Shown: positions 1 to 8,900, counted from the first letter of the stretch. The stretch: DNA of 64,000 bases from Caldimonas caldifontis (GCF_002930615.1 NZ_PSNX01000004.1:62001-126000); one strand, 5' to 3'. A program made the numbers and translations. Notes: generated by a model not told the origin, from the letters alone.

Positions 1-1
1 C

Positions 2-97
2 GCCTTGGCGGCCCTCTTCACGGGCGAGGCCTGCCAGGCTGTCGATGTGCGGGTGCAGCAGATGCTCAAGCCCTGGCGAAACGGTGCCAGCTCCTGA
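2..97 (+). CDS. 3' end of an unidentified gene (partial)
   Basis: The first 31 codons of this frame are open from the window edge to a TGA at 95-97 and read as plausible protein ending in KPWRNGASS. The visible piece (sequence LFTGEACQAVDVRVQQML) is too short for a family call. It is transcribed towards ahpC, but about 170 bp containing a candidate operator separate the two, so it is probably a separate unit. I cannot say what it does. Confidence 0.4.
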   Translation, partial: ALAALFTGEACQAVDVRVQQMLKPWRNGASS

Positions 98-158
98 AAT
101 TCCTGAACCAATCAGTGCATGTTGGAATCAAATGGGAGCAAAAAAAGGTGCAAAGCCT

Positions 159-190
159 ATCAATAGGCGTAAACAATCAAGACTATTGAT
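159..190. promoter_or_regulatory. Inverted repeat upstream of ahpC (candidate peroxide-regulator site)
   Basis: ATCAATAG at 159-166 is repeated in inverted form as CTATTGAT at 183-190, with 16 bp between. The site lies in an AT-rich stretch about 80-110 bp before the ahpC start. The half-sites contain the ATAG/CTAT tetranucleotides typical of OxyR sites, but the spacing is not that of the classical four-part OxyR motif. The regulator is therefore inference. Confidence 0.4.
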
Positions 191-267
191 TGATTGCATG
201 CGCAAAATGCTGCAATGCACCTACCATACGGGTTATCCCTTCCCTTCATGACTCACAAGGAGCACAT

Positions 268-831
268 ATGTCCCTGATCAACACGCAAGTCCAGCCGTTC
301 AAGGCCCAGGCTTTCCACAACGGCAAGTTCATCGAGGTCACCGAGGCGTCGCTGAAGGGCAAGTGGTCCGTGCTGATCTTCATGCCGGCCGCGTTCACCT
401 TCAACTGCCCCACGGAAGTGGAAGACGCCGCCGATCACTACGACACCTTCAAGTCGCTGGGTGCCGAGGTCTACATCGTCACCACCGACACGCACTTCTC
501 GCACAAGGTGTGGCATGAAACCTCCCCCGCCGTGGGCAAGGCCAAGTTCCCGCTGGTGGGCGACCCCACCCACACCCTGACCAACGCCTTCGGCGTGCAC
601 ATCCCCGAGGAAGGCCTGGCCCTGCGCGGCACCTTCATCATCAACCCCGAGGGTGTGATCAAGACCGCCGAGATCCACGACAACGCCATCGCCCGCGATG
701 TGAAGGAAACCCTGCGCAAGCTGCAGGCCGCCCAGTACGTGGCCGCCAACCCCGGCCAGGTCTGCCCGGCCAAGTGGCAACAGGGCGCCAAGACCATCGC
801 CCCGTCGCTGGACCTGGTCGGCAAGATCTGA
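268..831 (+). CDS. ahpC: Alkyl hydroperoxide reductase subunit C (2-Cys peroxiredoxin)
   Basis: This 187-residue cytosolic peroxiredoxin reduces hydrogen peroxide and organic hydroperoxides to water or alcohols and is re-reduced by AhpF. The peroxidatic cysteine is Cys47 in FTFNCPTE. The resolving cysteine is near the C-terminus in GQVCPAKWQQGAKT, and the protein ends SLDLVGKI as in enterobacterial AhpC. Its length matches the family exactly. The start at ATG 268 is set by AAGGAG five bases upstream; in-frame codons further upstream have no ribosome site. The FMPAAFTFNCPTE active-site segment differs from the enterobacterial FYPADFTFVCPTE and is the form I recall from Xanthomonas and Burkholderiales. 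ahpF follows after 208 bp on the same strand. Confidence 0.97.
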   Translation: MSLINTQVQPFKAQAFHNGKFIEVTEASLKGKWSVLIFMPAAFTFNCPTEVEDAADHYDTFKSLGAEVYIVTTDTHFSHKVWHETSPAVGKAKFPLVGDPTHTLTNAFGVHIPEEGLALRGTFIINPEGVIKTAEIHDNAIARDVKETLRKLQAAQYVAANPGQVCPAKWQQGAKTIAPSLDLVGKI

Positions 832-855
832 TCGATCTTCCATGTTGAAGCTCAG

Positions 856-874
856 GGCCGGCGTGATGCCGGCC
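856..874 (+). terminator. GC hairpin between ahpC and ahpF
   Basis: GGCCGGC (856-862) pairs with GCCGGCC (868-874) across a 5-nt loop, 25 bp after the ahpC stop. There is no T-run, so it is not a full intrinsic terminator. It could protect the ahpC 3' end or attenuate read-through, giving more AhpC than AhpF; that role is inference. Confidence 0.4.
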
Positions 875-1039
875 TGTGAAGCTCCTCGGGTGGGCGCCTT
901 GCCCACCCAGGCCCGCCGAACACCGGAATTCGGGCCTCGCTGACAGCATCGCTGCCTTCTCGTGGCGCTCGGTGCTGTCAACGGGGTCGGAACGACCACG
1001 CCTGTAATGCACCGGATGGATACGAAGAAGGAAGCCACC

Positions 1040-2614
1040 ATGCTCGACGCCAACCTCCAAGCCCAGCTCAAGGCCTACCTGGAGCGCCTTCAGCACCCGA
1101 TCGAGCTGATCGCCTCGCTGGACGAGCGCCCCGAATCGGGCGAGATGCGCGAGCTGCTCGAGGAAATCACCGCCCTGTCGGACAAGATCAGCCTGCGCCT
1201 GGACGGACAGGACACGCGCCGACCCTCGTTTCAGATCACCCGTGCTGGTGAAGACATGGGCGTGCGTTTTGCCGCCATCCCCATGGGCCACGAGTTCACT
1301 TCGCTGGTGCTGGCGCTGCTGCAGGCGGGCGGCCATCCGCCCAAGATTGAGGCCGAGCTGATCGAACAGATCCGCGCGCTGAAGCCCGAGACCGAGCTCG
1401 TCTTCGAGACCTGGATGAGCCTGACCTGCCACAACTGCCCGGACGTGGTGCAGGCCCTGAACCTCATGGCCGTGCTCAACCCGCGCATCCGCCACGTGGC
1501 CATTGACGGGAGCCTGTTCCAGAAGGAGGTCGAGGAACGCCAGATCATGGCCGTGCCCCTGGTCTTCCTCAACGGCGAGAAGTTCGCCTCCGGCCGCATG
1601 GAGGTGGGCGAGATCCTGGCCAAGATCGACACCGGCGCGGCCGCGCGCGATGCGGCCAAGCTGTCCGAGAAGGCACCCTTCGACGTGCTGATCGTCGGGG
1701 GAGGGCCGGCCGGTGCCGCAGCGGCCATCTACGCCGCACGCAAGGGCATCCGCACGGGGCTTGTGGCAGAACGCTTCGGCGGCCAGACCCTGGACACGCT
1801 GGGCATCGAGAACTACATCTCGGTGCCGCACACCGAAGGCCCGAAGTTCGCGGCGGCGCTGGAACAGCACGTGCGTGAGTACGACGTGGACGTGATGAAC
1901 CTGCAGCGCGTCGAATCCGTGGAGCCCGCCCAGGAGAAGGGCGGTCTGGCCACCGTGCGCTTGTCCAACGGCGCCGAGCTGAAGAGCCGCACCGTGATCC
2001 TGGCCACCGGCGCGCGCTGGCGCAATGTGAACGTACCGGGCGAAGAGCAGTACAAGACCAAGGGTGTGGCCTACTGTCCGCACTGCGACGGCCCGCTGTT
2101 CAAAGGCAAGAAGGTGGCGGTGATCGGTGGCGGCAACTCCGGCGTCGAGGCGGCCATCGACCTGGCGGGCGTGGTCGAGCACGTCACGCTGATCGAGTTT
2201 GCCGACCAGCTCAAGGCCGATGCCGTGCTGGTGAACAAGCTCAAGAGCCTGCCCAACGTCGCCATCCACACCAATGCCCAGACCACCGAGATCACCGGCG
2301 ACGGCCAGAAGGTGAACGGCCTCACCTTCAAGGACCGCGTGAGCGGCGCCGAGCATCACCTCGAGCTGGCGGGTGTGTTCGTGCAGATCGGCCTGGTGCC
2401 CAACACCGAGTTCCTGAAGGGCTCGGCGGTGGAGCTGTCGCGCTACGGCGAGATCATCATCGACGCCAAGTGCCACACCAGCGCCGAAGGCATCTTCGCG
2501 GCCGGGGACGTGACGACCGTGCCTTACAAGCAGATCGTCATTGCGGCGGGCGAGGGCTCCAAGGCGGCGCTGAGCGCCTTCGACCACCTCATCCGCACGT
2601 CGGCGCCAGCCTGA
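1040..2614 (+). CDS. ahpF: Alkyl hydroperoxide reductase subunit F
   Basis: A 524-residue flavoprotein disulfide reductase that passes electrons from NADH through FAD and two dithiol centres to AhpC. The N-terminal tandem thioredoxin-like domain carries the CHNC redox centre in [12 protein letters not shown], near residue 130. The thioredoxin-reductase-like part follows: the FAD-binding [17 protein letters not shown], the redox centre [13 protein letters not shown], the NADH-binding [12 protein letters not shown], and the C-terminal FAD motif [10 protein letters not shown]. coli AhpF is 521 residues. ATG 1040 is chosen because GAAGGAAG precedes it and [17 protein letters not shown] aligns with the known N-terminus; the frame is open to 962 without a better start. 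It forms the peroxide-defence pair with ahpC. Confidence 0.97.
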   Translation: MLDANLQAQLKAYLERLQHPIELIASLDERPESGEMRELLEEITALSDKISLRLDGQDTRRPSFQITRAGEDMGVRFAAIPMGHEFTSLVLALLQAGGHPPKIEAELIEQIRALKPETELVFETWMSLTCHNCPDVVQALNLMAVLNPRIRHVAIDGSLFQKEVEERQIMAVPLVFLNGEKFASGRMEVGEILAKIDTGAAARDAAKLSEKAPFDVLIVGGGPAGAAAAIYAARKGIRTGLVAERFGGQTLDTLGIENYISVPHTEGPKFAAALEQHVREYDVDVMNLQRVESVEPAQEKGGLATVRLSNGAELKSRTVILATGARWRNVNVPGEEQYKTKGVAYCPHCDGPLFKGKKVAVIGGGNSGVEAAIDLAGVVEHVTLIEFADQLKADAVLVNKLKSLPNVAIHTNAQTTEITGDGQKVNGLTFKDRVSGAEHHLELAGVFVQIGLVPNTEFLKGSAVELSRYGEIIIDAKCHTSAEGIFAAGDVTTVPYKQIVIAAGEGSKAALSAFDHLIRTSAPA

Positions 2615-2637
2615 GGGCGCCGAGACCGGCGTGCCGG

Positions 2638-3324
2638 TCAGCGCACGTTCATGACGCGCGTCCCCAGCAACTGAGCGCCGCTGCGGTCCGTGATGCGGAC
2701 CGTGGCCTGGCGGGCGGTGAAGCCCTCGGGCAGGGCCACGTGCCCGCGCAGGCTTTCCACCCGATTCAACGTCACCGGCACAGCCTCCAGGCTGCGCCGG
2801 CCTTCCAGGCCCTTGTCGTCCACCCCGGCCAGCACGAACTGGACCGCCGCGTTCATCGGCCGGGGGTTGCCGTCCCGGGTGAGCACCACGTCGTAGGTCA
2901 GTCGGCCTTGCGAGGCGGTGAACCGTGCGGCCCGCACGGCGACCATCCCTCCGCGCGGGTCGGGCGGCAGCGCATCGGCCAAGGCCAGCAAGTCTTCGCG
3001 CTGCCGTGCCACGGTGTCCTGCGCGGCCGACAAGTCCAGCGCCAGCTTCTGGCGCTCGGCCTCGGCCTTCTGCAGGCGCTGGGTGGTGTCGGCCAGCTCG
3101 GCGCTCAGCCGCTGGCGCTCGGCCTCGGCCGTCTCATAGTCGCTGCGCAGGGCCTGCGACTGGCTGGCCGTGAGGCGCGGTGGCAGGTGTTCAGACTGGA
3201 CATAAAGAACGCCGCCCACGCCCAGCGCGGCACCAGCGAGCAGCCAGGCCAGCCAGGGAGGGATGCGTCGCGAGCGGCGGCGGCCGTAAGGGTCGAAGAC
3301 AACGGGTTTGGGACGTCCCAGCAT
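2638..3324 (-). CDS. Single-pass membrane protein with coiled coil, unknown function
   Basis: A 228-residue protein with a short basic cytoplasmic N-terminus (YGRRRSRRIPP), one membrane helix (WLAWLLAGAALGVGGVLYV, about residues 24-42), a heptad-rich coiled coil (about 55-115, rich in AEAERQRLSAEL-type repeats) and a beta-rich C-terminal domain of about 100 residues ending LLGTRVMNVR. This is a bitopic inner-membrane protein with its C-terminal part probably periplasmic. It resembles an uncharacterised Burkholderiales family (possibly DUF6776, from memory). It is convergent with ahpF, 23 bp from that stop. I do not recognise a function; a cell-envelope structural role would be a guess. Confidence 0.75.
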   Translation of the reverse strand: MLGRPKPVVFDPYGRRRSRRIPPWLAWLLAGAALGVGGVLYVQSEHLPPRLTASQSQALRSDYETAEAERQRLSAELADTTQRLQKAEAERQKLALDLSAAQDTVARQREDLLALADALPPDPRGGMVAVRAARFTASQGRLTYDVVLTRDGNPRPMNAAVQFVLAGVDDKGLEGRRSLEAVPVTLNRVESLRGHVALPEGFTARQATVRITDRSGAQLLGTRVMNVR

Positions 3325-3442
3325 GGGCGGTGTCGAAGAGGTCGTGCGAGGGGAAGAGGATCAACCCCGCAGGTTAACCTCATCGGCAGACGTCATTGCA
3401 ACACGATGTGCCTGCGGCAAGCAGATGCGACATGGGCACCAC

Positions 3443-3473
3443 CCAAAGAAAAGGCCAACCGTGAGGTTGGCCT
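3443..3473 (-). terminator. Rho-independent terminator of tRNA-Ala
   Basis: On the minus strand AGGCCAACC and GGTTGGCCT (9 bp, positions 3473-3465 and 3460-3452) form a perfect stem with a 4-nt loop, followed by TTTTCTTT. It starts 8 nt after the tRNA CCA end, the classical layout for a single tRNA transcript. Confidence 0.85.
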
Positions 3474-3480
3474 GGCGTCT

Positions 3481-3556
3481 TGGTGGACCGAAGGAGGATC
3501 GAACTCCCGACCTCTGCATTGCGAACGCAGCGCTCTCCCAGCTGAGCTATCGGCCC
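3481..3556 (-). tRNA. tRNA-Ala, anticodon CGC
   Basis: The minus strand reads as a 76-nt tRNA with encoded CCA. The acceptor arms GGGCCGA and TCGGTCC pair, including the G3-U70 wobble that specifies alanine charging. The D-arm contains AGCTCAGCTGGGAGAGC, the T-loop GTTCGATCC, and the anticodon loop is TTCGCAA between CTGCG and TGCAG. The anticodon CGC reads GCG, a frequent alanine codon in this GC-rich genome. Confidence 0.95.
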
Positions 3557-3580
3557 GATGTAACCCGCAATTCTAGCAAA

Positions 3581-4450
3581 TCATTTCATGCCGTTGCGCC
3601 GGGCGAGCTCGACGAAAAGGGCGGAATGGTCGTACTCGGCGAGGCCGTGGTCGATGCCGTCGGCGTAGAGCTCGGCGAAGAGCCTGGTGATGGGGGCCTG
3701 GAAGTCGAGCGCATCAGCCGTGTCCAGGGCGTTGCGCAGGTCCTTGAGCTGCACGCTCATCGCGGCACGCTTGGCGAAGTCGCGGTCCACCATGCGCTGG
3801 CCGTGCACGTCCAGGATGCGGCTTTCTGCAAAGCCGCCCCGGATGGCGGCGCGCACCTGGGCCATGTCGGCTCCGCCCTTGGCGGCCAGCAGCAAGGCTT
3901 CGCTCACGGCGCCGATGGTGATGCCCACGATCATCTGGTTGGCCAGCTTGGCCAGTTGCCCGGCGCCGTGCGGGCCCACATGGGTGGCGCGGCCCAGCGG
4001 GGCGAACACGGGCTGGGCGCGCGCGAAATCGGCGGCGTCGCCGCCGGCCATGATGGCCAGCGTGCCAGCCTCGGCCCCCACGGTGCCGCCCGAGACGGGG
4101 GCGTCGAGGTGCGCGCAGCCCTGTTCGGCCAGGCGTCGGGCGTGGTCGCGGGCCTGGGCCGGCTTGATCGAGCTCATGTCGATCACGAGGGTGCCGGGCT
4201 TGAGCACCTGGGCCACGCCCTGACCGAAGAGCACGGCCTCGACAGCGTCGCCGTTCTCCAGCATGGTGATCACCACGTCGGCCTCGCGCACGGCCTGCGC
4301 CGCCGTGTGTGCGACACGCGCGCCGTGCGAGGCCAGGCGCATGGCTTTCTCGACCGTGCGGTTCCAGGCCGTGACGGCGAATCCGGCCTCGCGCAGGCGC
4401 TGGGCCATGGGCAGGCCCATCAGGCCGATGCCCAGCACGGTGATGTTCAT
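3581..4450 (-). CDS. NAD(P)-dependent beta-hydroxyacid dehydrogenase (3-hydroxyisobutyrate / tartronate-semialdehyde reductase family)
   Basis: A 289-residue cytosolic oxidoreductase. The N-terminal Rossmann motif is VLGIGLMGLPMAQRL (residues 4-18). The substrate-binding signature of the family is DAPVSGGTVGAEAGTL near residue 120, and the catalytic lysine lies in GAGQLAKLANQMIVG near residue 170. Domain order and length fit 3-hydroxyisobutyrate dehydrogenase, tartronate-semialdehyde reductase and glyoxylate/succinic semialdehyde reductases; the substrate cannot be decided from sequence alone. The start is ATG 4450, with GAGGAG about 8 bases upstream. The gene ends 24 bp before the tRNA gene on the same strand and is divergent from the hydrolase at 4535. 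Confidence 0.88.
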   Translation of the reverse strand: MNITVLGIGLMGLPMAQRLREAGFAVTAWNRTVEKAMRLASHGARVAHTAAQAVREADVVITMLENGDAVEAVLFGQGVAQVLKPGTLVIDMSSIKPAQARDHARRLAEQGCAHLDAPVSGGTVGAEAGTLAIMAGGDAADFARAQPVFAPLGRATHVGPHGAGQLAKLANQMIVGITIGAVSEALLLAAKGGADMAQVRAAIRGGFAESRILDVHGQRMVDRDFAKRAAMSVQLKDLRNALDTADALDFQAPITRLFAELYADGIDHGLAEYDHSALFVELARRNGMK

Positions 4451-4534
4451 GGCGGTGCTCCTCTGGTGCAAAGCAGCCGGTCAGTATAGAAAGCTGACCA
4501 CGACCCGACGCAAACCCTCGCAAGGAGCATGTGC

Positions 4535-5389
4535 ATGACCCCCGCCTACGACCCGCAGTGGCTCGATGTTCAGTACAACAACCGCGCCCGGATTCCAGAG
4601 CATGCGGAGATCTTCGCCCGCTGGGCGAGCGACTCGGCCCAGGCGCGCGCGCGTCTGTCGCCCGTGCTGGATTGTGCCTACGGCCCGGGGGCGGCGCAGA
4701 CGCTGGACGTCTTTCCGGCCCGCCAACCCGGTGCGCCGGTGCTGGTGTTCATCCATGGCGGCTGGTGGCGTTCGCTGGACAAGGCGGACCACTCCTTCAT
4801 CGCCCCGGCTTTCGTGGACGCAGGGGCCTGCGTGGTGGTCCCCAACTACGACCTGTGCCCTCGTGTGACGATCGAGATCATCGTGATGCAGATGGTGCGT
4901 GCCCTGGTGTGGACCTGGCAGCACGCGGCAGATCATGGGGGCGACCCGAACCGCATCATCGTGGCCGGGCATTCGGCGGGCGGGCATCTGGCGGCGATGA
5001 TGGTGTCGTGTCGCTGGCGCCAGGTGGAGGCAGGACTGCCGGCGGATCTGGTCAAGGGGGCGCTCGCGATCTCAGGGGTGTTCGACCTCGATCCCGTTCG
5101 TCACACCCCTTTCCTGAAATCGGACCTGCTGTTGACGCCGCAGTCCGTGGCCCGTCTGAGCCCGGCCTATTTCCCGGCGCCGTCGGTGCCCTTGCTGGCC
5201 ACCGTGGGCGCGCAGGAAAGCGAGGAGTTTCTGCGCCAGAACCAGCTCATCCGGGATCGCTGGGGCCCAAAGGCTGTGCCGGTGTGCGAGGCCATCCCGC
5301 ACACACACCACCTGAGCGTGGTGGAGACGCTCGCGCAGCCCGGCCAGCGCGTGCATCAGCTGGCGAGGGGCTTGCTGGGACTGGATTGA
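4535..5389 (+). CDS. Alpha/beta hydrolase (arylformamidase-like esterase family)
   Basis: A 284-residue serine hydrolase without a signal peptide. It shows the oxyanion-hole motif HGGWW (in VFIHGGWWRS, near residue 75), the nucleophile elbow GHSAGGHLAA near residue 150, and a late histidine in HTHHLSV as the likely catalytic base. HGGWW plus GHSAGG is typical of the kynurenine-formamidase / carboxylesterase branch of the alpha/beta fold, but no tryptophan-degradation genes lie nearby, so the substrate stays open. Two ATGs compete: the one at 4529 is only 1 nt from AGGAG, while ATG 4535 has proper spacing and is preferred. The 3' end is 7 bp from the convergent pseudouridine synthase. Confidence 0.83.
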   Translation: MTPAYDPQWLDVQYNNRARIPEHAEIFARWASDSAQARARLSPVLDCAYGPGAAQTLDVFPARQPGAPVLVFIHGGWWRSLDKADHSFIAPAFVDAGACVVVPNYDLCPRVTIEIIVMQMVRALVWTWQHAADHGGDPNRIIVAGHSAGGHLAAMMVSCRWRQVEAGLPADLVKGALAISGVFDLDPVRHTPFLKSDLLLTPQSVARLSPAYFPAPSVPLLATVGAQESEEFLRQNQLIRDRWGPKAVPVCEAIPHTHHLSVVETLAQPGQRVHQLARGLLGLD

Positions 5390-5396
5390 AGGGGTC

Positions 5397-6167
5397 TCAG
5401 CGGCCCAGCAGACTGTCCAGGGCCGTTTCATCGTCTTCCACCCAGCCCGGGTCGGCGCGCAGGGTGCGCCACTCGGGACCCGCTGGGGCCCGCAAGGTCA
5501 GGGGCTCGCCGGTCACCGGGTGTGTCAGGTGCAGGGCGGCGGCGTGCAGCCAGAGTCGGGCCACGCCCAGTCGAGCCGCCCACCACCGGTTGTGGTCGCC
5601 CTTGCCGTAGGTGGCGTCGCCGATGAGCGGGTGGCTCAGGTGCTTGAAATGGCGGCGGATCTGATGCTGCCGGCCACTGCGGGGTTCGGCGGCCACCAGG
5701 GCATAGCGGGCGGTGGGGTGGGGCGGCAGCGGACTGTCGCACTCCAGCCGGGCCAGCCGACGGAAGCAGGTCAGCGCCGGCTGGGCGTCGGTGGCACGGC
5801 CGCGGTCGTGGCGCGGGGCCCCCTCGTCGATGCGGCGCAGGGGATGGTCGATCTCGCCGTGCGCTGCAGGCCAGCCGCGCACCAGCGCGAGGTAGTGCTT
5901 GCGCACGGCATGGGCCTCGAACTGGCGCGACAGCGCCTGCGCCGTGTCGGGATCGAGGGCCATCAGCAGCACGCCCGAGGTGCCGCGGTCCAGACGGTGC
6001 ACGGGGTAGACGGTGCAGCCCAGGTGGTCGCGCAGCATCTGCACGGCAAAGCGGGTGTCTGCACGGGCAATGGGCGAGCGGTGCACGAGCAGTCCGGCCG
6101 GTTTGTCCATCGCCACCAGGTGATCGTCGAGGTGCAGGACCTTGCAGGCGTCGGAATCCAGGGGCAT
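5397..6167 (-). CDS. truC: RluA-family pseudouridine synthase, TruC-like (tRNA U65)
   Basis: A 256-residue enzyme that isomerises uridine to pseudouridine in RNA. The catalytic motif is HRLDRGTSGVLLM with the nucleophilic aspartate near residue 56. The RluA-type KPAGLLVHRS segment lies near residue 20, and the C-terminal signature is EPRSGRQHQIRRHFKHLSHPLIGDATYG. It lacks an S4 domain, and its small size fits TruC rather than RluC/RluD. ATG 6167 starts the conserved region LHLDDHLVAMDKPAG; the longer open frame to 6356 has no family similarity. The tRNA-65 target is assigned from the subfamily. It is divergent from the sensor kinase gene at 6339. Confidence 0.82.
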   Translation of the reverse strand: MPLDSDACKVLHLDDHLVAMDKPAGLLVHRSPIARADTRFAVQMLRDHLGCTVYPVHRLDRGTSGVLLMALDPDTAQALSRQFEAHAVRKHYLALVRGWPAAHGEIDHPLRRIDEGAPRHDRGRATDAQPALTCFRRLARLECDSPLPPHPTARYALVAAEPRSGRQHQIRRHFKHLSHPLIGDATYGKGDHNRWWAARLGVARLWLHAAALHLTHPVTGEPLTLRAPAGPEWRTLRADPGWVEDDETALDSLLGR

Positions 6168-6338
6168 GCGGCGAATTGTGCCAATTTGTGACAAAGTCCT
6201 CGCTGACCTTGCGCGTGATGCGCACGCCGCGGGTCGCAGACCATGGTGCAGCGAGGCGTCGGGCTGCACAATGGTTTCACGCAAGACCCGCTGCATGACA
6301 GGATGGCGGGCCCACCTTCGATCTGCAGGGGATGCCGC

Positions 6339-8900
6339 ATGGCCGGCCTGGCTCACTGGGCAGTTGGTGTTCAGGATGTGCTCGCGAGGGCTTTTGCGCC
6401 CCGCGGCTGGCTTTCCGGTCTGGGTCGTTACGTTCAGTGGATCAGCCTGGCTGCGCTGGCGGCCGTCTCACCTGCGCTTCATGCGCAGACCCAACCGCTG
6501 CCCGAGTTGCAGACGCTGCCGCGGGTGTCGCCCCCGCCTGAGTTCATCGCCTGGCGTGACGGTCGCAGCGCACTGCGCGTGGGGGTGGTGCAGGACTGGC
6601 AGCCCATCGACTGGGTGGACGGCGACGGACGCTACACCGGGCTGTCCGGCGAGCTGACCCAGGCGTTGGCGCGCATGCTGCAGATGTCGGTGCAGGTGCG
6701 GACCTTCCGCGATTTCCCCTCGGTGATGGCAGCGGCCCGCGCGGGCGAGGTCGACGTTCTGCCCTCGCTGGCCCGGTCCCCGCAGCGCGAAGCGGAACTG
6801 TTGTTCACCGACAGCTATGTGCAGCTGCCCATGGCCTATATCGGGCGGCGTGGCGTGACCGACTTTTCTGAAACCCATGACTTCGGCGGACGGCGTGTGG
6901 CGGTGGAGCGTGGCTATGCGGCGCACGAGTATCTGCTGACCCGCCACCCAGGTGTGGGGCTGGTGGAGGTGGATGACACGCGAGCGGCGATCCGGGCTGT
7001 GGCCGAGGGGCAGGCCGATGTCTACCTGGGTGCGCTGGCCCCCGCCCACCGGGTGATCGAGGTCGAGCGCATCGACAACCTGCAGGTTCTGCGCCGGGTG
7101 GTGCTCGGTCAGGGCCAGTTGCACTTCGGCGTGCCACGAACGGCGGCGCCGCTGCACGCAGCCCTGAATGAGGCGCTGCGTGCCATCGACCCGGGCTGGA
7201 TGGACCAGCTCGTCGCGGCCTGGCAGCCACGCTACCTGGCGCTGACGCCAGAGCGTGCGCCCGCCGTGGACGAGGCGCTGAGGCGCAAGCTGGCCGAACG
7301 CGGTGAGCTGCGTGTGGGCTTCGACCAGGGCTTTGGGCCCATCAATGCCCTGGGTGACGATGGTGAGCCCGCCGGTTTTGCGATCGAGCTCTTCCGGCGC
7401 GCGGCCGACAATGCCGGGCTGCGTTATCGCCTGGAAGCTCAGCGCACGTTCGAACAGGGCCTTTCGGGGGTGCGCGAACGCCGGATCGACGTGATGCTGT
7501 CCACCGTCCGCACCGGGCCGCGTTTGGAGTTCGCGAGCTTCGTGGGGCCGTATTACTCGGCACCTTCGGTGCTGGTGAGCCGGCTGGACGGGGGCTGGCC
7601 GAATGTGGCGTCGCTGTCGGGACGCACGCTGGCCATCGACCGTGCGCACTACCTGATCCCGGTGATCCAGCGCGAGGCGCCGGCCGTGCGCCTGGTCGAG
7701 GTGGACACGGTTGAGGCGGCCATGCTCGCCGTCGCGCGGGGCGAGGCCGACGCGATGATCACCAACCTCGAAGTGGCGGCCAGCCTGATCAAGCGCCGCT
7801 TCCTTGGGCAGTTGCAGGTGTCGGGCACCGTGGAGGGGCGTCCCAGTGAACTCTACTTCGCCGTGCGCAGCGACCGCCCCGAACTGGCCGAAGCCCTGCG
7901 TCGCGGGCTGGATGCCATCCCCGAGAACGAACGCGCTGCGCTGGCCAACACCTGGCTGCGCACCGAGTTCCACGCCGGGCTGAGCTGGTCGCAGGTGTTG
8001 GGGGTCGGGGTGCCGCTGCTGGTGGTGTTCGTCATTGGGCTGGGGGTCAGCCTGGTCTTCAATCGCCGCCTCCAGCAGCATGTGCAGGCGCGCCGCGTGG
8101 TGGAGCGCCAGCTGCAGGCCGAGCGCGATGCGGCCCGCGCTGCCACCGCGGCCAAGGCCGATTTTCTTGCCGAAATGGGGCACGAGGTGCGCACGCCGCT
8201 GGCCGGCATTTCCGGAGGCTTGTCGCTGCTGCGGCATGAGCCGCTCAGCCCGAAGGCCCAGCGCTTGGTCGAAGCCATGGGGCGGTCGGCCGATCGCCTG
8301 GTGGAGTTGCTCAACAACCTGCTGGACGCCGCCAAACTCGAAGCCCACAAGATCACACTGCACGAGTCGCCGGTGAGCGTGCAACGCCTGGTGCGTGAGT
8401 TGGCCGATGAGTTCCGACCGGCCGCTCAGACCAAGGGGCTGAGCTTGAACGTCGTGGGCGAGCAAGCCTGGGCTGACCCCGTGATGCTGGATCCGATGCG
8501 CACGAGGCAGGTGGTGGCGAACCTCCTGTCCAATGCCATCAAGTTCACGCGAGAAGGGTCGGTCTCCTTGGAGCTGGACGCCCCCGAGCCAGCCGGACCA
8601 GGTCGGTGCCGGCTGGTGCTGCGTGTCCGAGACACAGGGCCGGGCGTGGACCCCGCGGTGCGGGACCGCCTGTTCGAGCGATTCGCCCAGGCTCCGGGCT
8701 CGTCGCCCGGGGGGACAGGTCTGGGGCTGGCCATCGTGCGCGAGTTGGTCGCGTTGATGGGTGGCGAGGTGGCCGTGGACAGCGAACCCGGACGAGGGAC
8801 CGTGTTCACCGTGGTCTTGGAGCTGTCGTGCGCCGAGCGGGTCCACCCCACGCCGTCGCGCGATGAGCGATCGACTCAGGCGATATCACCGTCCACGTAA
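6339..8900 (+). CDS. BvgS-like sensor histidine kinase with two periplasmic solute-binding domains
   Basis: About 853 residues. A signal sequence ends near LHAQTQ. Two tandem bacterial solute-binding protein family 3 domains follow: about residues 75-295 (starts LRVGVVQDWQPIDW) and about 320-545 (starts LRVGFDQGFGPIN). One membrane helix (VPLLVVFVIGLGVSLVF, about 553-570) leads into the kinase: phosphoacceptor His in EMGHEVRTPL near 614, N-box NLLSNAIKF, G1 DTGPGVDP and G2 GTGLGLAIV. The layout is that of BvgS/EvgS Venus-flytrap kinases, but the protein stops after the ATPase domain, without receiver or Hpt domains and without an adjacent response regulator. ATG 6339 is chosen for CAGGGG seven bases upstream; ATGs at 6243 and 6303 are possible. 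The 3' end overlaps the convergent gene by 25 bp. Confidence 0.88.
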   Translation: MAGLAHWAVGVQDVLARAFAPRGWLSGLGRYVQWISLAALAAVSPALHAQTQPLPELQTLPRVSPPPEFIAWRDGRSALRVGVVQDWQPIDWVDGDGRYTGLSGELTQALARMLQMSVQVRTFRDFPSVMAAARAGEVDVLPSLARSPQREAELLFTDSYVQLPMAYIGRRGVTDFSETHDFGGRRVAVERGYAAHEYLLTRHPGVGLVEVDDTRAAIRAVAEGQADVYLGALAPAHRVIEVERIDNLQVLRRVVLGQGQLHFGVPRTAAPLHAALNEALRAIDPGWMDQLVAAWQPRYLALTPERAPAVDEALRRKLAERGELRVGFDQGFGPINALGDDGEPAGFAIELFRRAADNAGLRYRLEAQRTFEQGLSGVRERRIDVMLSTVRTGPRLEFASFVGPYYSAPSVLVSRLDGGWPNVASLSGRTLAIDRAHYLIPVIQREAPAVRLVEVDTVEAAMLAVARGEADAMITNLEVAASLIKRRFLGQLQVSGTVEGRPSELYFAVRSDRPELAEALRRGLDAIPENERAALANTWLRTEFHAGLSWSQVLGVGVPLLVVFVIGLGVSLVFNRRLQQHVQARRVVERQLQAERDAARAATAAKADFLAEMGHEVRTPLAGISGGLSLLRHEPLSPKAQRLVEAMGRSADRLVELLNNLLDAAKLEAHKITLHESPVSVQRLVRELADEFRPAAQTKGLSLNVVGEQAWADPVMLDPMRTRQVVANLLSNAIKFTREGSVSLELDAPEPAGPGRCRLVLRVRDTGPGVDPAVRDRLFERFAQAPGSSPGGTGLGLAIVRELVALMGGEVAVDSEPGRGTVFTVVLELSCAERVHPTPSRDERSTQAISPST

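Noticed and set aside
157-186. Classical OxyR motif with four ATAG/CTAT blocks at ahpC
   Set aside because: Tetranucleotides are present but the 7-bp spacings of the consensus are not met; only the inverted repeat is reported.
659-2587. Very long open frame on the minus strand opposite ahpCF
   Set aside because: It mirrors the coding strand of ahpF in GC-rich DNA; its product is rich in His, Gln, Gly and Val without motifs, while ahpF is unmistakable.
6468-8846. 792-codon open frame opposite the BvgS-like kinase
   Set aside because: Low-complexity composition typical of the antisense of a high-GC gene; the plus strand carries complete domains.
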